NCBI GenBank assembly: GCA_963724645.1
Contig: CAVRVJ010000005.1
Coordinates: forward strand, 310,001 to 374,000
Direction of reading: 5' to 3'
Source: CAVXSP01 sp963724645
GTDB lineage: Bacteria > Acidobacteriota > Vicinamibacteria > Vicinamibacterales > SCN-69-37
Length of the DNA stretch: 64,000 bases
The notes beneath the pieces were generated by a model. That model saw only the letters and a program-made list of their open reading frames with translations, did no database searches and was not told where the DNA came from. The position numbers and the translations under genes are program-made. Each line of letters starts with the position of its first letter. Positions within the stretch are counted from its first letter, which is position 1. This document shows positions 18,446-31,539 of the stretch, piece after piece.

Positions 18446-19354
18446 CTATCGCGCTGGCGCGAAGGCCGCGACGTGCCGGCGGAAGATGGCCAGGAGTCTC
18501 CGGGTGACCGGGCCCGGCCGGCCGGTGCCGATCGGCCGGCCGTCGACCGCGACGACGGGCGTCACTTCGCGCGTGGTGCCGGTCAGAAAAGCTTCCTGTG
18601 CCGAGCCCAGATCGTCCGGGGTCAGCCGGACTTCCGACGCGCCAATGCCCGCCTCGGCGGCCAGCTCCATCACGAATTCGCGAGTGATGCCGGGCAGGAG
18701 TCCTGCCGACAGCGGCGGCGTCAATACCGCGCCATTCCGCACCAGGAAGAAGTTGGACTGGGAACACTCGACCAGTTCCCCCGCCTGATTCTGCATCAGC
18801 GCCTCGTCGGCCCCTCGGCGATACGCTTCCTGCATGGCCAGAGCGAGGTTCAGCAGGTTGTTGGACTTGATCATCGGGTTCAGCGCTTGCGGATGATTGC
18901 GCCGGACGCCGACAAGGGCGACGTTGACGCCTTCCAGGAAGGTGCGCTCCGGCGGCACATCGAGCGGCTTCACGATGATGACCAGCGACGGTGCCGGGCA
19001 GGCGTCGAGCTTGTAACTCAGATCGCCCACACCGCGGGTCAGCAGGATGCGAATGTATTTCTCGGCGCCCCGGTCCGAACGGGAAGGGGCCGAGTCGCGC
19101 GCAGCGACATTGGCCGACATCGTGTCACGCACCCCGGTCAGAAGATCATCGTCCGAGAACGGCACCGGCAGTGCCATCATCTCGGCCGATCGCCGCAGCC
19201 GGCGGAGGTGGCGATCGAACAGGAACGGTTCGAGCGCGTACGTTCTCAGCGTCTCGTACACGCCTTCGCCGTAGAGGAACCCGTGATCGAAGACCGGAAT
19301 CGCCGCGGTGGCCGCGTCGCTAATCCGCCCGTTCACATAGACGACAGCATTCAT
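18446..19354 (-). CDS. class IV PLP aminotransferase (IlvE / D-amino acid transaminase type)
   Basis: 302 residues, starting at ATG 19354 (MNAVVYVNGRISDAATAAIP). Fold-type IV signatures: FDHGFLYGEGVYETLRTY, the PLP lysine in NPMIKSNNLLNLALAMQEA, and ELVECSQSNFFLVRNG with the glutamate that contacts the pyridine nitrogen. Family members are branched-chain aminotransferases, D-amino acid transaminases or aminodeoxychorismate lyases; the substrate is not decided by these motifs. It is convergent with gcvP and divergent from nnr (88-bp gap). No frame break. Confidence 0.9.
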   Translation of the reverse strand: MNAVVYVNGRISDAATAAIPVFDHGFLYGEGVYETLRTYALEPFLFDRHLRRLRRSAEMMALPVPFSDDDLLTGVRDTMSANVAARDSAPSRSDRGAEKYIRILLTRGVGDLSYKLDACPAPSLVIIVKPLDVPPERTFLEGVNVALVGVRRNHPQALNPMIKSNNLLNLALAMQEAYRRGADEALMQNQAGELVECSQSNFFLVRNGAVLTPPLSAGLLPGITREFVMELAAEAGIGASEVRLTPDDLGSAQEAFLTGTTREVTPVVAVDGRPIGTGRPGPVTRRLLAIFRRHVAAFAPAR

Positions 19355-19442
19355 GCTGGTGCAGTCGACGGCGCCTGGACGTGACCTTGCCGCGAGTCTA
19401 GCACAAGAGGTACGCTCGCCCGGGACAGCACACGGACGCATC

Positions 19443-21014
19443 ATGCGCGTGCTCAACACGAAGCAGATGCGCGAGGCCGATCGGCGGGCGATCGAGGACA
19501 TCGGCATCCCGTCGATGGTGCTGATGGAAAACGCCGGCCGGCAGGTCGTCGCGACACTCGATTCGACATTCGAGGACCTGCGCGACATGCGCGTGGCCGT
19601 GATTCTGCGGCCGGGGCAACAACGGCGGCGACGGCTTCGTGGTAGCGCGCACGCTGCTCGAACGATCGATCGATGTCGGGGTCTATCTGGTGGGGCAGGG
19701 GACCGACGTCAAGGGCGACGCCCGGCTCGAACCTCGAGATCCTCAGCAATCTCGGCGTGGACATCGTGGAGATTCGGGATGCGCGCGGCCTGGGAGCTTC
19801 ATGGCACCGACGTGCTCGGGTTCCGATCTGATCGTCGATGCCCTGTTCGGAACGGGACTGAACGCGCCGCTGTCCGGTCTGACCGAGACCATCGTCGAAG
19901 ACCTGAATTCGGCCGCGGGGCCGATCGTGGCGATCGATCTGCCGAGCGGCCTGTCGGCGGACAGCCCGGACATCATCGGTCCCGCCGTGCACGCGACGCT
20001 GACGGTCACGCTTGGCGCGCCGAAACTGCCGCTCGTGCTGCCGCCGGCGGAAGCGTGCGCGGGCAACCTGGTGATCGCGGACATTGGTATTCCGCGAGCC
20101 GTGATCGATCAGGTCGAGGGCCCCTGGCTCGAGATCCTTACCAAGGAGTCGATGCGGCCGCTCGTGGAGGCCCGCGCGCCAGGACTCGCACAAAGGCGAC
20201 TACGGGCGAGTGCTGATCGTCGCCGGCTCACGCGGCAAGACCGGCGCCGCGTACCTGGCGGCGATGGCCGCGCTCCGTTCGGGAGCCGGTCTGGTGACCA
20301 TCGCCACTCCTGCCTCGTGCGTGCCCGTCGTCGCCGCGCTCGGGGCGGAGTTCATGACCGAGTCGCTGGAGGAGACGACCGAGGGCGCCATTGCGTTCGA
20401 GGCGCTCGATCGCGTGCTCGAGTTCGGCGCCGACATCATCGCCGTCGGTCCCGGCCTGGGCCGGCTGCCGTCGACAACCGCGTTCGTGCACGGGCTGGTC
20501 GAACGCACCGGCGTGCCGCTCGTGATCGACGCCGACGCGCTGAACGCCTTTGCCGGCGAGGCGGACCGGCTGGTCGGCCGCGATGGCGTCGACCTGGTTA
20601 TCACGCCGCATCCCGGGGAGATGGCGCGGCTCGCGGGGCTTTCCGCCGAAGACGTCCAGAAACACCGGCTCGAGATCGCGCGCGATTTTTCGTCCAGCCA
20701 TCGCGTGCAGGTCGTCCTGAAGGGACATCGGACGATCATCGCCACGCCGGACGGCAAGGCCTTCATCAATCTCACCGGCAATCCGGGTATGGCGACGGCA
20801 GGCACCGGCGACGTGCTGACCGGCATGATAGCGGCCTGGTCCGGCCAGTTGCTCGACGCCGAGGCCGCCTGCAAGCTCGCCGTGTACCTCCACGGACTGG
20901 CAGGCGACCTCGCCGAAGCCGACGAAGGCGAGGTTGGCGATGGTCGCCGGCGACCTCATCGACCGTCTCGGTGACGCCGTCCTGGACCTGATCGCCCGCC
21001 GCAAGGAAAAATAA
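19443..21014 (+). CDS. nnr: bifunctional NAD(P)HX epimerase / ADP-dependent NAD(P)HX dehydratase (about six frame breaks)
   Basis: Repairs hydrated NAD(P)H. The N-terminal epimerase half begins MRVLNTKQMREADRRAIED and continues across +1 breaks with GNNGGDGFVVARTLLERS, LEILSNLGVDIVEI, AAWELHGTDVLG and SDLIVDALFGTGLNAPLSG. The C-terminal dehydratase half has HKGDYGRVLIVAGSRGKTGA, AVGPGLG, VLKGHRTIIATPDGKAFI and NPGMATAGTGDVLTGMIAAW. Breaks lie near 19612, 19729, 19785, 19815, 20190 and 20936, each fitting one extra base. The end is AMVAGDLIDRLGDAVLDLIA to TAA 21012-21014. Followed by tsaE, a common neighbour of this gene. Confidence 0.92.
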
Positions 21015-21067
21015 CGCCGGGAGTCCTTCTTACTGTGTTGGCAAACAGGCTCCCGGCACTGTTTCAG

Positions 21068-21515
21068 ATGTCCGTTCACTTCACGCATTCAGAAGGAGAG
21101 ACGGCGGCGGTCGGACGCGATCTGGGCCGCCGGCTCGAGGCGGGCGCCGTCGTGCTGCTCGAGGGGCCGCTGCGGCGCGGGAAAGACCGCCTTCGCGCGC
21201 GGGATCGCCGAAGGGCTGGGCTGCGACGGCGATGACGTGTCGAGCCCGACATTCACGATCGTCCAGGAATATCGGGGCAAGTCGCGACTGCAGCACGTGG
21301 ACTTGTACCGACTGACACCGGACGAGGTCGACGATCTCGCGCTTGAAGACTTGATTGAGGACGGCGTCATGGCCGTCGAGTGGCCGGACCGATGGCGCCG
21401 CGCACCGACCGAGGCGACGCGGGTCCTGCTCGAGCCGCTGGACGGCACGAGGAGGAAGATCACGATCATGGAATTCCCAACTACTCGACTCTGTAGTTTG
21501 GCGCTTCTTTCGTGA
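21068..21515 (+). CDS. tsaE: tRNA threonylcarbamoyladenosine biosynthesis ATPase TsaE (one frame break)
   Basis: ATPase partner of TsaB/TsaD for t6A37 on ANN-decoding tRNAs. ATG 21068 gives MSVHFTHSEGETAAVGRDLG. The P-loop reads LEGPLGAGKTAFARGIAEGL once one extra base near 21175 is skipped. Then come SSPTFTIVQEYRGKSRLQHV, DLYRL and the family end motif VMAVEWPDRW. The last codons overlap the 3' end of guaB by 35 bases tail to tail. About 149 residues, normal size. Confidence 0.9.
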
Positions 21516-23002
21516 TGATGACGTCGTGGACGTGCCCTTCGCGGATGCCGGCTGGGGTCACGCGGATGAGGCGGGCCTCGCACTGCAAGCTCCCGATATT
21601 GCGGCAGCCGCAATATCCCATGCCGGCCCGCAGACCGCCCATGAGCTGGTGAATCATGGCCGCGACGCTGCCCTTGTGGGCGACGCGACCCTCGATGCCT
21701 TCGGGCACGAGCTTCTCCACGACCTCGTCGTCGCTGCGCCGGCTTTCGAGATCGTACTCGTCCTGAAAGTACCGGTCGCGGCTTCCGCGCCTCATGGCCC
21801 CAAGCGACCCCATGCCTCGGTATTCCTTGAAGCTCCGGCCCTGATACAGAATGATTTCGCCGGGGCTTTCGTCCGTCCCCGCAAACAAGCTCCCCACCAT
21901 CGCCGCGCTGGCGCCGACGGCGATCGCCTTCGTGATGTCGCCGGAATAGCGGATGCCGCCGTCGGCGATGATCGGCACGTCGCGATCGATGGCGGCTCGC
22001 GCGCAGGCCGCGACGGCGGTAATCATCGGCACACCGATGCCGGCGACGACGCGGGTCGTGCAGATCGATCCTGCCCCGATGCCGACCTTCACCGCGTCAA
22101 CGCCCCGATCGATCAGGGCGGTCGTGGCCTCTGCCGTCGCCACGTTGCCGGCGATCAAGTCCACATCAGGAAACCGCTCGCGGACCCTGGCCACCGTGTC
22201 GAGCACCCCCTGCGAGTGGCCGTGCGCCGTATCGATCACGAGCACGTCGACATGCGCGCTGACCAGCGCCTCGGCCCGATCGAACGTATCCTTGCCGATG
22301 CCGATCGCCGCGCCCACCCGGAGGCGTCCCAGCCCGTCCTTGCAGGCGGCCGGGTATTTGATGAGCTTCTGAATGTCCTTGACGGTAATGAGCCCTTTGA
22401 GCCGGTAGTCCGCGTCGACGACGAGCAGTTTCTCCACCTTGTGCCGGTGGAACATCTCGCGCGCGGCGTCCAGGGTCGTGCCGATGGGCACCGTGATGAG
22501 GTGCTCCTTCGTCATGATCTCGGCGATCGGGCGATCCGTCCGCGTTTCGAACCGGAGATCCCGATTGGTCAGAATGCCGACCAGCCGGCCTTCCTTGTCG
22601 CCGTCCTCGGTAATCGGCACGCCGCTGATGCGGTATCGCTGCATCAGTTCGAGCGCTTCATGAATCCGGTGACGCGGCGAGAGCGTGATCGGGTTGACGA
22701 TCATGCCGCTCTCCGATCGCTTGACGCGATCGACTTCCGAAGCCTGCTCTTCGACGCTGAGATTCTTGTGAATGATCCCGATGCCGCCCTGCTGCGCCAT
22801 GGCGATCGCCAGCCGGTTCTCGGTGACGGTGTCCATGGCCGCGCTGAGGAGCGGCACATTCAGACGGATGCGCCTGGTCAGCCGGGAGCCGACGTCGACC
22901 TGACTCGGCAGCACCTGCGAGTGCCTCGGCACAAGGAGGATGTCGTCGAACGTGAGCGCCTCCGAGAGCCCGGCAGCGACCTGCGCGGCGGCCCCGAGGG
23001 CA

Positions 23003-23013
<11 letters not shown>
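21481..23013 (-). CDS. guaB: IMP dehydrogenase
   Basis: Oxidises IMP to XMP, the committed step of GMP synthesis. 510 residues with no frame break. It shows LTFDDILLVPRHSQVLPSQV near residue 20, two CBS domains (about 105-220), the IMP-binding loop with catalytic C318 in GIGAGSICTTRVVAGIGVP, DGGIRYSGDITKAIAVGA and YRGMGSLGAMRRGSRDRYF. The ATG at 23013 overlaps the secA stop (ATGGCGCCTGA), so it is cotranscribed behind secA. That order is unusual and may just reflect compaction. Confidence 0.97.
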
Positions 23014-25924
<2,911 letters not shown>

Positions 25925-26006
25925 GAGGACATCAGACTTCGTAGCCGCCCAGACTGGAGCCGCGTCGCCTGAAGGGAATTCTATCGATTTTATACGGAAA
26001 GTCACT

Positions 26007-26055
26007 TGACGTGACGTCGGAAGCTGCGGCCGCGCCGCGCTACGACGTCAAGTCA
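26007..26055. other. inverted repeat between M23 peptidase gene and secA
   Basis: TGACGTGACGTCG (26007-26019) pairs with CGACGTCAAGTCA (26043-26055), 12 of 13 bases, around a GC-rich loop. It lies downstream of the M23 gene and about 80 bases upstream of the secA start on the minus strand. It could be a terminator without a T-run or an operator for secA. Confidence 0.4.
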
Positions 26056-26118
26056 CGTGGTTTCAGGGGGCAGGGAAGCGACGGGACGCCGGCAACCCGG
26101 GCCGCAGCAGGCGGGTCT

Positions 26119-27009
26119 TTACCCGAGGAATTTCAGCGGATTGATCGGCTGACCGTTCAGCAGGATCTCATAGTGGAGATGCGGCCCCGTGGTGCGACCT
26201 GTCGCGCCGACATAGCCAATGACGTCGCCGCGCTTGATCCTCTGCCCGACGCGCACCGCGTACGATGAGAGATGTCCGAAGCGTGTCGCGATGCCGAAGC
26301 CGTGGGCAACCTCGATGCAATTGCCGTAGTTGCCGCTGTAGGATGCGAGCTGCACCGTGCCGTCCGCCGTCGCGTGCACCGGTACGCCGCGATCCGCAGA
26401 AATATCCAGCCCGGCATGGAAATCGGCTTCCCCGGTCAGCGGATCCTTCCGCGACCCGTAATTCGACGTCAGCCAGCCCGAGCTCAGAGGCCACAGGCTC
26501 GGTAACGCCGCAGCCAGCGCCTGACGGCCTTCGACGCCCTTGCGGACCGTCGTCAGCCGATCTTCAAGCACGCCGAGCAGATCCTTCAGCACACCGAAGG
26601 TGGATTCCGGTGATTCGCGCCTGACCGCCAGCGGCGAGCCGGAAATCCCGCCACCCATGGCGCGGGAGCGGATCGAGGCCGGCAGGCGAGCCATCGCCTG
26701 ACGGGCGGCGGGGTCGAGCTCCGCCTGCTGGCTCAAATCATCAATCGCGCTCTGAAGGGACGAAACCTGCGTGGCGAGTTCGGTGGTCATGCCCCGGTAG
26801 TTTTCGTTCTCGACACGGAGGGTTTCGTTCGCGGACCTCAAGTATTCGATCTCGGCCTTCCGCGCCCAATGCGCGCCCAACCCGACGAGCGTCGGGACCG
26901 TCAGGACGATGACCGCCCCCACCACCGCCGGCAGACGCACAAAACTGAAACGTCGGACGGCGCCCGTGTGACGGTTGGCGAGGAGGACGGAATATCTCGG
27001 CGAACGCAT
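26119..27009 (-). CDS. M23-family metallopeptidase, membrane-anchored murein hydrolase or activator
   Basis: 296 residues: a short cytoplasmic N-terminus, one transmembrane helix (VVGAVIVLTVPTLVGLGAHW), a coiled coil (about 50-95, EIEYLRSANETLRVENENYR) and a C-terminal LytM domain. Zinc ligands are in FHAGLDISA and GPHLHYEILLNG, and a GSRKDPLTG loop precedes them, so the site appears complete and the protein may be a true endopeptidase rather than an inactive EnvC-type activator. It cleaves or regulates peptidoglycan in the periplasm. It is upstream of secA on the same strand; no frame break. Confidence 0.92.
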   Translation of the reverse strand: MRSPRYSVLLANRHTGAVRRFSFVRLPAVVGAVIVLTVPTLVGLGAHWARKAEIEYLRSANETLRVENENYRGMTTELATQVSSLQSAIDDLSQQAELDPAARQAMARLPASIRSRAMGGGISGSPLAVRRESPESTFGVLKDLLGVLEDRLTTVRKGVEGRQALAAALPSLWPLSSGWLTSNYGSRKDPLTGEADFHAGLDISADRGVPVHATADGTVQLASYSGNYGNCIEVAHGFGIATRFGHLSSYAVRVGQRIKRGDVIGYVGATGRTTGPHLHYEILLNGQPINPLKFLG

Positions 27010-27187
27010 TCTTGCTGCCTAACCCCTTCCTTGAGGCCTAGTTAGAGTCGGTTGATCAACCTGCGGAATCTACCACACCCCGTATACGGTGCCAACCGTA
27101 TTGCAAGGGAACTGCCAGGGACCGCTCGCAGGGTCCCCGCGGGAGGCAGGTGTTAATACGCCCGCCGCCTATGGATCGTTTCGTCCG

Positions 27188-27685
27188 TTAGCCAGGGATC
27201 AAATAGGGAAGCTCGCGAAGTTCGCGGGCCAGCTTGAGATAGCGGCGGCGCCAGTCCTGAAATTCTTCCGCCATGCGCTCCATCAGCCGTTTGCGCGAGG
27301 CCTGGCGGGTCGCCGTGGCGGCGTAATCATAGAAATCGGCACCCAACTGTCCGTACCACTCGAGGTTGTGCCGGCGTTGCATCTGATCGCCGAAGAAGCC
27401 AGTGAACAACAAACACTGCGCGGCGGCCCATTCCATCAACCCGGTGTCGTGACGCAACGACGTGTCCGTCACGAATCGATCAAAGACATCGCCAAGACTG
27501 CGAAGCGCCGGCAGGCTCTCGGGCGAAAACGTCGATGTGCTTGCGAAGTGGGCGAGCACGCTCGCGTTGTACAACAACGTCGGCGAGTCGATGTGCTCGT
27601 CGGCCGTCACATCGCGCAGGCCGGTGAAGAAGAACTGCAACGTGTCACGCTGGTCCGTCGCCAGCAGATGGTTGAGCGGGTCCAT
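27188..27685 (-). CDS. helical protein of unknown function
   Basis: 165 residues, no signal peptide and no membrane segment. The composition is strongly helical with Trp/Tyr/Phe clusters (LQFFFTGLRDVTADEHID, FVTDTSLRHDTGLMEWAAAQ, EEFQDWRRRYLKLARELREL). I do not recognise the family. The ATG at 27685 lies only a few bases after GGATAATTT on the minus strand, so a GATAAT -10 would place the transcript start near the ATG; leaderless translation is possible. The repeat module at 27.7 kb lies directly upstream. Confidence 0.7.
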   Translation of the reverse strand: MDPLNHLLATDQRDTLQFFFTGLRDVTADEHIDSPTLLYNASVLAHFASTSTFSPESLPALRSLGDVFDRFVTDTSLRHDTGLMEWAAAQCLLFTGFFGDQMQRRHNLEWYGQLGADFYDYAATATRQASRKRLMERMAEEFQDWRRRYLKLARELRELPYLIPG

Positions 27686-27690
27686 AAATT

Positions 27691-27808
27691 ATCCGCGGGG
27701 CTTCGCCCCGCCGGTCCTCCCGACACGCGCCCTCGCGGGGCCCATCGCCCGCTCCGTGCGCGTGGCTCGCTTGCACTCGCGTGGCTGCGGGGGTGCGTCC
27801 CGCCGATC
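27691..27808 (+). repeat. single copy of the stem-loop repeat family
   Basis: Begins with hairpin GCGGGGC-TTC-GCCCCGC (27695-27711) and continues with CTCGCGGGGCCCATCGCCC and GTGCGCGTGGCTCGCTTGC, aligning with the 7.9-kb array unit (GCTCGCGGGGACCCC, GCGCGTGGCTCACTCG) in the same orientation. One diverged unit only. The rest of the 27686-28082 gap shows no gene; its open frames are low quality. Confidence 0.7.
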
Positions 27809-28082
27809 CACTCGCGATTACTCTACCAGCGGAATGTGCAAGCCCTCTGCCAAATGGAAGTCAGACAACCCCGCCGCACTTTCGGGGTCTGCTGCGGCAC
27901 GAATTACGTGAAGAACCCGAGCGAAGCCGTCGCGCCGAGGCTCAGGAGGCGAAGTCCCGACCCAAAAGGGCATCACCTTTGTCCGAGATACGACACAAAG
28001 TTCTGCCGGCGCCGTGTGAGACGGCAGTAGCGCCAACCGCTGTGGTCGAAATCAGAAGGAGCCGGCAATGGTTCTGCGAGGC

Positions 28083-29582
28083 TCACACCGGCAGTCGAAA
28101 CTGCAGCGCCTCCGCCAGTTGGCGGTCGCGCATCTCCGCATCGCCGTCGAGATCGGCGATTGTCCGGGCGACGCGCAGCACTCGCGTGACCGCGCGCGCG
28201 CTCAAGCCGAGCCGCGTGACCGCCCGACCCAGCAGCGCGTCGCTCGTACCCGAGATGCGGCACATCGTCCGAAGCGTGCGCCCGTCGAGCTGCGCATTCA
28301 ACATGCCCTGCCGCGCCAGCTGGCGAGTCCGCGCCGCGATGACGCGCGCCTTGACTGGCGCGCTGCCTTCGCCCGCGGGGGCCGAGTCGCGCAATTCATG
28401 CCACTGGACGGCCTGTACCTCCACCGCGAGGTCGAACCGATCGCGTAGTGGTCCTGACAGTCGCCGGCGATAGCGATCGACGGCGGAGGCGAGACATCGA
28501 CATTCTTTTCGCGGGTCGCCCAGAAAGCCACACGGACAGGGATTCATCGCGGCTACGAGCGTGACGCGCGCGGGAAGCGTCATCGTGCGGTTCGCCCGCG
28601 CAATGTGCACAACGCCCTCCTCGAGGGGCTGGCGCAGGCTCTCGAGTACGCGGCGACTGAACTCCGGCAGCTCGTCGAGGAACAGCACACCGCCGTGCGC
28701 GAGGCTGAGCTCGCCGGGCCGCGGCACGCTGCCGCCGCCGACCAGCGCGACATCCGAACATGTGTGGTGAGGGGCGCGAAAAGGCCGCGACGAGACCAGC
28801 CCGCGGCCAGGCGGCAGCAGACCAGCGACGGAGTGGATCGTCGTGACGACGAGGGCCTCATCCAGATGGAGCGGCGGCAGCAGCCCCGGCAATCGGCGGG
28901 CCAGCATCGTCTTGCCTGCGCCGGGCGCGCCACTGAAGAGCAGGTGATGGGACCCTGCCGCAGCAATTTCAAGAGCCCGGCGCCCCGTGAGCTGGCCCCG
29001 CACATCCGCGAGATCCTCCAACGATGCTGGCGACGCCGCGTCTTGTGCCGGAGCGGGCGTCGAGACCGGGTCCTTCGATACGAGCAGGCGCACCGCTTCC
29101 CACAGCGACTGCACGGGAAACAGCCGGAGCTCCTCGACGATGCCGGCCTCGGACAAGTTGGCGGCCGGAAACATCAGCGACGGCCGGCTCGTCCGACGCG
29201 CCGCGACGGCAATCGGCAGCAGCCCGTGCATCGGCGGCACGCCTCCATCGAGGGCGAGTCCGCCGACGATTGTCATCGGCGGGCCTTCGCGATGAGGCAC
29301 AATTCCTGACGCCGCGAGAATCCCGAGGGCGATCGGCAGATCGAATGCGGCGCCCACCTTCCGCACGTCGGCGGGCGCCAGACTGACCGTTACCCGCGAC
29401 GTTGGAAACGGGAAGCCGGAGTTACGAATGGCCGTACGAACGCGGTCGCGACTCTCGCGCACGGTCGTATCGGGCAATCCCACCATCGTCACGCCAGGCA
29501 GTCCAGGCGAGACGTCGACTTCGACCGACACCGGAATCGCGTCGACCCCAGAAACCGCGGCCGCCGACAGCCGTGCCAGCAC
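28083..29582 (-). CDS. comM: ComM/YifB-family Mg-chelatase-like AAA+ protein
   Basis: 499 residues, no break. The N-terminal Lon-protease-like domain begins LARLSAAAVSGVDAIPVSVE and includes GLPDTTVRESRDRVRTAI and SLAPADVRKVGAAFDLPIAL. The AAA+ domain has Walker A GAPGAGKT (218-225), RPFRAPHHTCSDVALVGG, GVLFLDELPEF, a cysteine cluster CPCGFLGDPRKECRC and GPLRDRFDL. The family acts as a hexameric helicase promoting branch migration during natural transformation. A ComEA-like protein is also encoded in this window, but the two are not linked in an operon. Confidence 0.95.
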   Translation of the reverse strand: MLARLSAAAVSGVDAIPVSVEVDVSPGLPGVTMVGLPDTTVRESRDRVRTAIRNSGFPFPTSRVTVSLAPADVRKVGAAFDLPIALGILAASGIVPHREGPPMTIVGGLALDGGVPPMHGLLPIAVAARRTSRPSLMFPAANLSEAGIVEELRLFPVQSLWEAVRLLVSKDPVSTPAPAQDAASPASLEDLADVRGQLTGRRALEIAAAGSHHLLFSGAPGAGKTMLARRLPGLLPPLHLDEALVVTTIHSVAGLLPPGRGLVSSRPFRAPHHTCSDVALVGGGSVPRPGELSLAHGGVLFLDELPEFSRRVLESLRQPLEEGVVHIARANRTMTLPARVTLVAAMNPCPCGFLGDPRKECRCLASAVDRYRRRLSGPLRDRFDLAVEVQAVQWHELRDSAPAGEGSAPVKARVIAARTRQLARQGMLNAQLDGRTLRTMCRISGTSDALLGRAVTRLGLSARAVTRVLRVARTIADLDGDAEMRDRQLAEALQFRLPV

Positions 29583-29727
29583 GCACGCCGTCTGAGCAAG
29601 TCTTCAGCCAGCGGAAAAGGCCGGTGGTTCTTTCGAATCGAGTGACGAGATTGAAGATCTTTCAGGACGCGGCGTGAAGGCGCTTGCGTCTTCGGCAACC
29701 TCTGGAGTCTGGAGGTCCCAAGGAAGG

Positions 29728-29745
29728 CCGGGCCCACGGGCCCGG
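29728..29745. terminator. GC-rich hairpin 3' of the MltD-like gene
   Basis: CCGGGCCC-AC-GGGCCCGG, a perfect 8-bp stem with a 2-base spacer, lies 5 bases past the stop of the minus-strand transglycosylase gene. No T-run follows on that strand, so a factor-independent terminator is possible but not secure. Confidence 0.45.
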
Positions 29746-29749
29746 GGAA

Positions 29750-31412
29750 CTACCGGCGCACCGTCAACTTGTCGCCAATCGAGATCGAATCGGACGACAG
29801 TTGGTTAATCTCCTTGAGGCTTGCGACGCTTGTGTCGAACTGACGAGCGATGCCGTAGAGCGTGTCACCCGGCCGCACCTTGTAGGTCCCGCTCGACGCG
29901 GACGCGACGACGGCTGCAGGCTTCGGGGTCGTCTTGCGCGACGCGAGCGCGGTTGCGGGCGCGATGGGCACCATCAGCGTGGTGCCGCTGCGCAGGCGTG
30001 AGGTCGGCCGCAAGTCGTTGGCCGCGGCCAGCTTGCTCGCAGTGGTCTTGTATTTCCGGGCAACGGCGGCAAGCGTTTCGCCCTTCGTCACAGGGTGAAA
30101 CCGGAAATTCGCCGACGCGAAAACCGAGGACCCGGCGGAGGCTAGCTGCGCCTCGACTGCACCGGCCAGACCGGCCGGTACCTTCAACTCGTGCTTGCCG
30201 AGCGGCGTCATCCCCCGGCGCAGTTCCGGATTGAGCCGCTGAATCTGCTCGACCGGCACGTTCAGCCACTCGGCCACGACATCGAGCCTCAACGCGTCGG
30301 GCACCGTCACCTTGTCGAACGCCAGCGGTTCGACCGGGCCGATTTCGAAGCCGGTACTGGGACGGATTCTTTGCGATGAGCACCGCGGCCATGATCATCG
30401 GCACATATTCGCGGGTCTCGCGCGGCAGGTACCGGCTGGTCGCCGTGAGCTCCCAGTAATCGGACTTATTGGCCTGCCGCACCGCGCGCTGCACGCGGCC
30501 CATGCCGGAGTTGTAGGCGGCGAGGGCCAGATTCCAATCCCCATCGAACAGATCCCGCAACGTCTTCAAGTACTGCGCGGCCGCGCGCGTGGCCTTTTCG
30601 GGATCGGACCGCTCGTCCAGGAACCAGTTCTGGCGCAACCCGGTGTCCTTCGCGGTGTCCGCTTCGAACTGCCACATGCCTTTGGCGCTGGCGCGCGACA
30701 AGGCGGTCGGCTTGAAGGCGCTCTCGATGAGCGGCACGTATGACAGGTCGAGCGGAAGGCCCTCGGCTTGAAAGACGTCCTGAATCATCGGGAGATAGAG
30801 CGCTCCGCGCTCGAGACCCTCTTCGACGAACGACCGCAGGTTTCCCTGGAACAGCTCGATATAGGAAAGCACCTTGTCGTTCACCTGGATCGGCATGTCG
30901 TGGGGCGTCCGCGCCAGGTCCGCCGTCACCACTTCTGCCGTCGTGGGGCGTGGCGTGGATGGCCGCTCGCTCGTGCCAATCGCCAGCAGGTCGTCAATGA
31001 CCGCCGGCTCCGTGTGCGCCTCGGCGAACCCGTCGCCGGCGCGCAACTCGAGGCTCTCGTGCGCGCTGATCCGGTCGAGCAGTTTCTCGAATTCTGTCTC
31101 CAGCCGGGGGTCGCTGCGGGCGCCGCCCGGCGCCGCGAGCAAGGTGTCCACTGCCGAGTCAAACCGTTCTCGCGCGGCGGTCCGGTGTCCAACAGCCAAC
31201 TCGGATTCGCCGGCGGCAAAGTCCGCTTCCGCACGCGCGATGATGGCGCTGGTGGGATCCTCCGTCAGCGTCACGAGCGGTGCGCCGATGCCGGTGAACG
31301 GACGAACGGGAAGTGGAGAAGGGGGAGGGGCGGCGACCGGACGGACGTGTGCGCTGCAACCGACTAGAAGGCTTGTGACGACCAAGACGGACAGTCGGCG
31401 CAGTGGCATCAT
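29750..31412 (-). CDS. MltD-like membrane-bound lytic transglycosylase with LysM domains (one frame break)
   Basis: A lipoprotein (lipobox LLVGC near residue 18) with a long N-terminal region, an SLT catalytic domain with the glutamate in VPLIESAFKPTALSRASAKG followed by MWQFEADTAKDTGLRQNW, and NLALAAYNSGMGRVQRAV. Near 30350 one extra base breaks the frame. The continuation is FEIGPVEPLAFDKVTVPDAL, then at least two C-terminal LysM motifs (FHPVTKGETLAAVARKYKTT and YKVRPGDTLYGIARQFDTS). It cleaves peptidoglycan glycan strands to 1,6-anhydro ends. About 553 residues, normal for MltD. Confidence 0.92.
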
Positions 31413-31444
31413 CGCGTGGTCTAAATCTCAGTCACCTGTGTTCA

Positions 31445-31462
31445 CCCAGACAGTCGTCTGGG
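31445..31462. other. perfect inverted repeat between aldehyde dehydrogenase and MltD-like genes
   Basis: CCCAGAC-AGTC-GTCTGGG, a 7-bp stem with a 4-base loop, lies in the 127-bp gap. On the minus strand it is 3' of the aldehyde dehydrogenase stop and 33 bases 5' of the transglycosylase ATG. It may be a terminator of the microcompartment pair or an operator for the next gene. Confidence 0.45.
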
Positions 31463-31539
31463 AAGGGTAACACTCGACCGGGGAGAGGTCAAACAAAAGA
31501 GGCCGAAATCCCTAATCATGACCGGAAACGCTCACGGCC

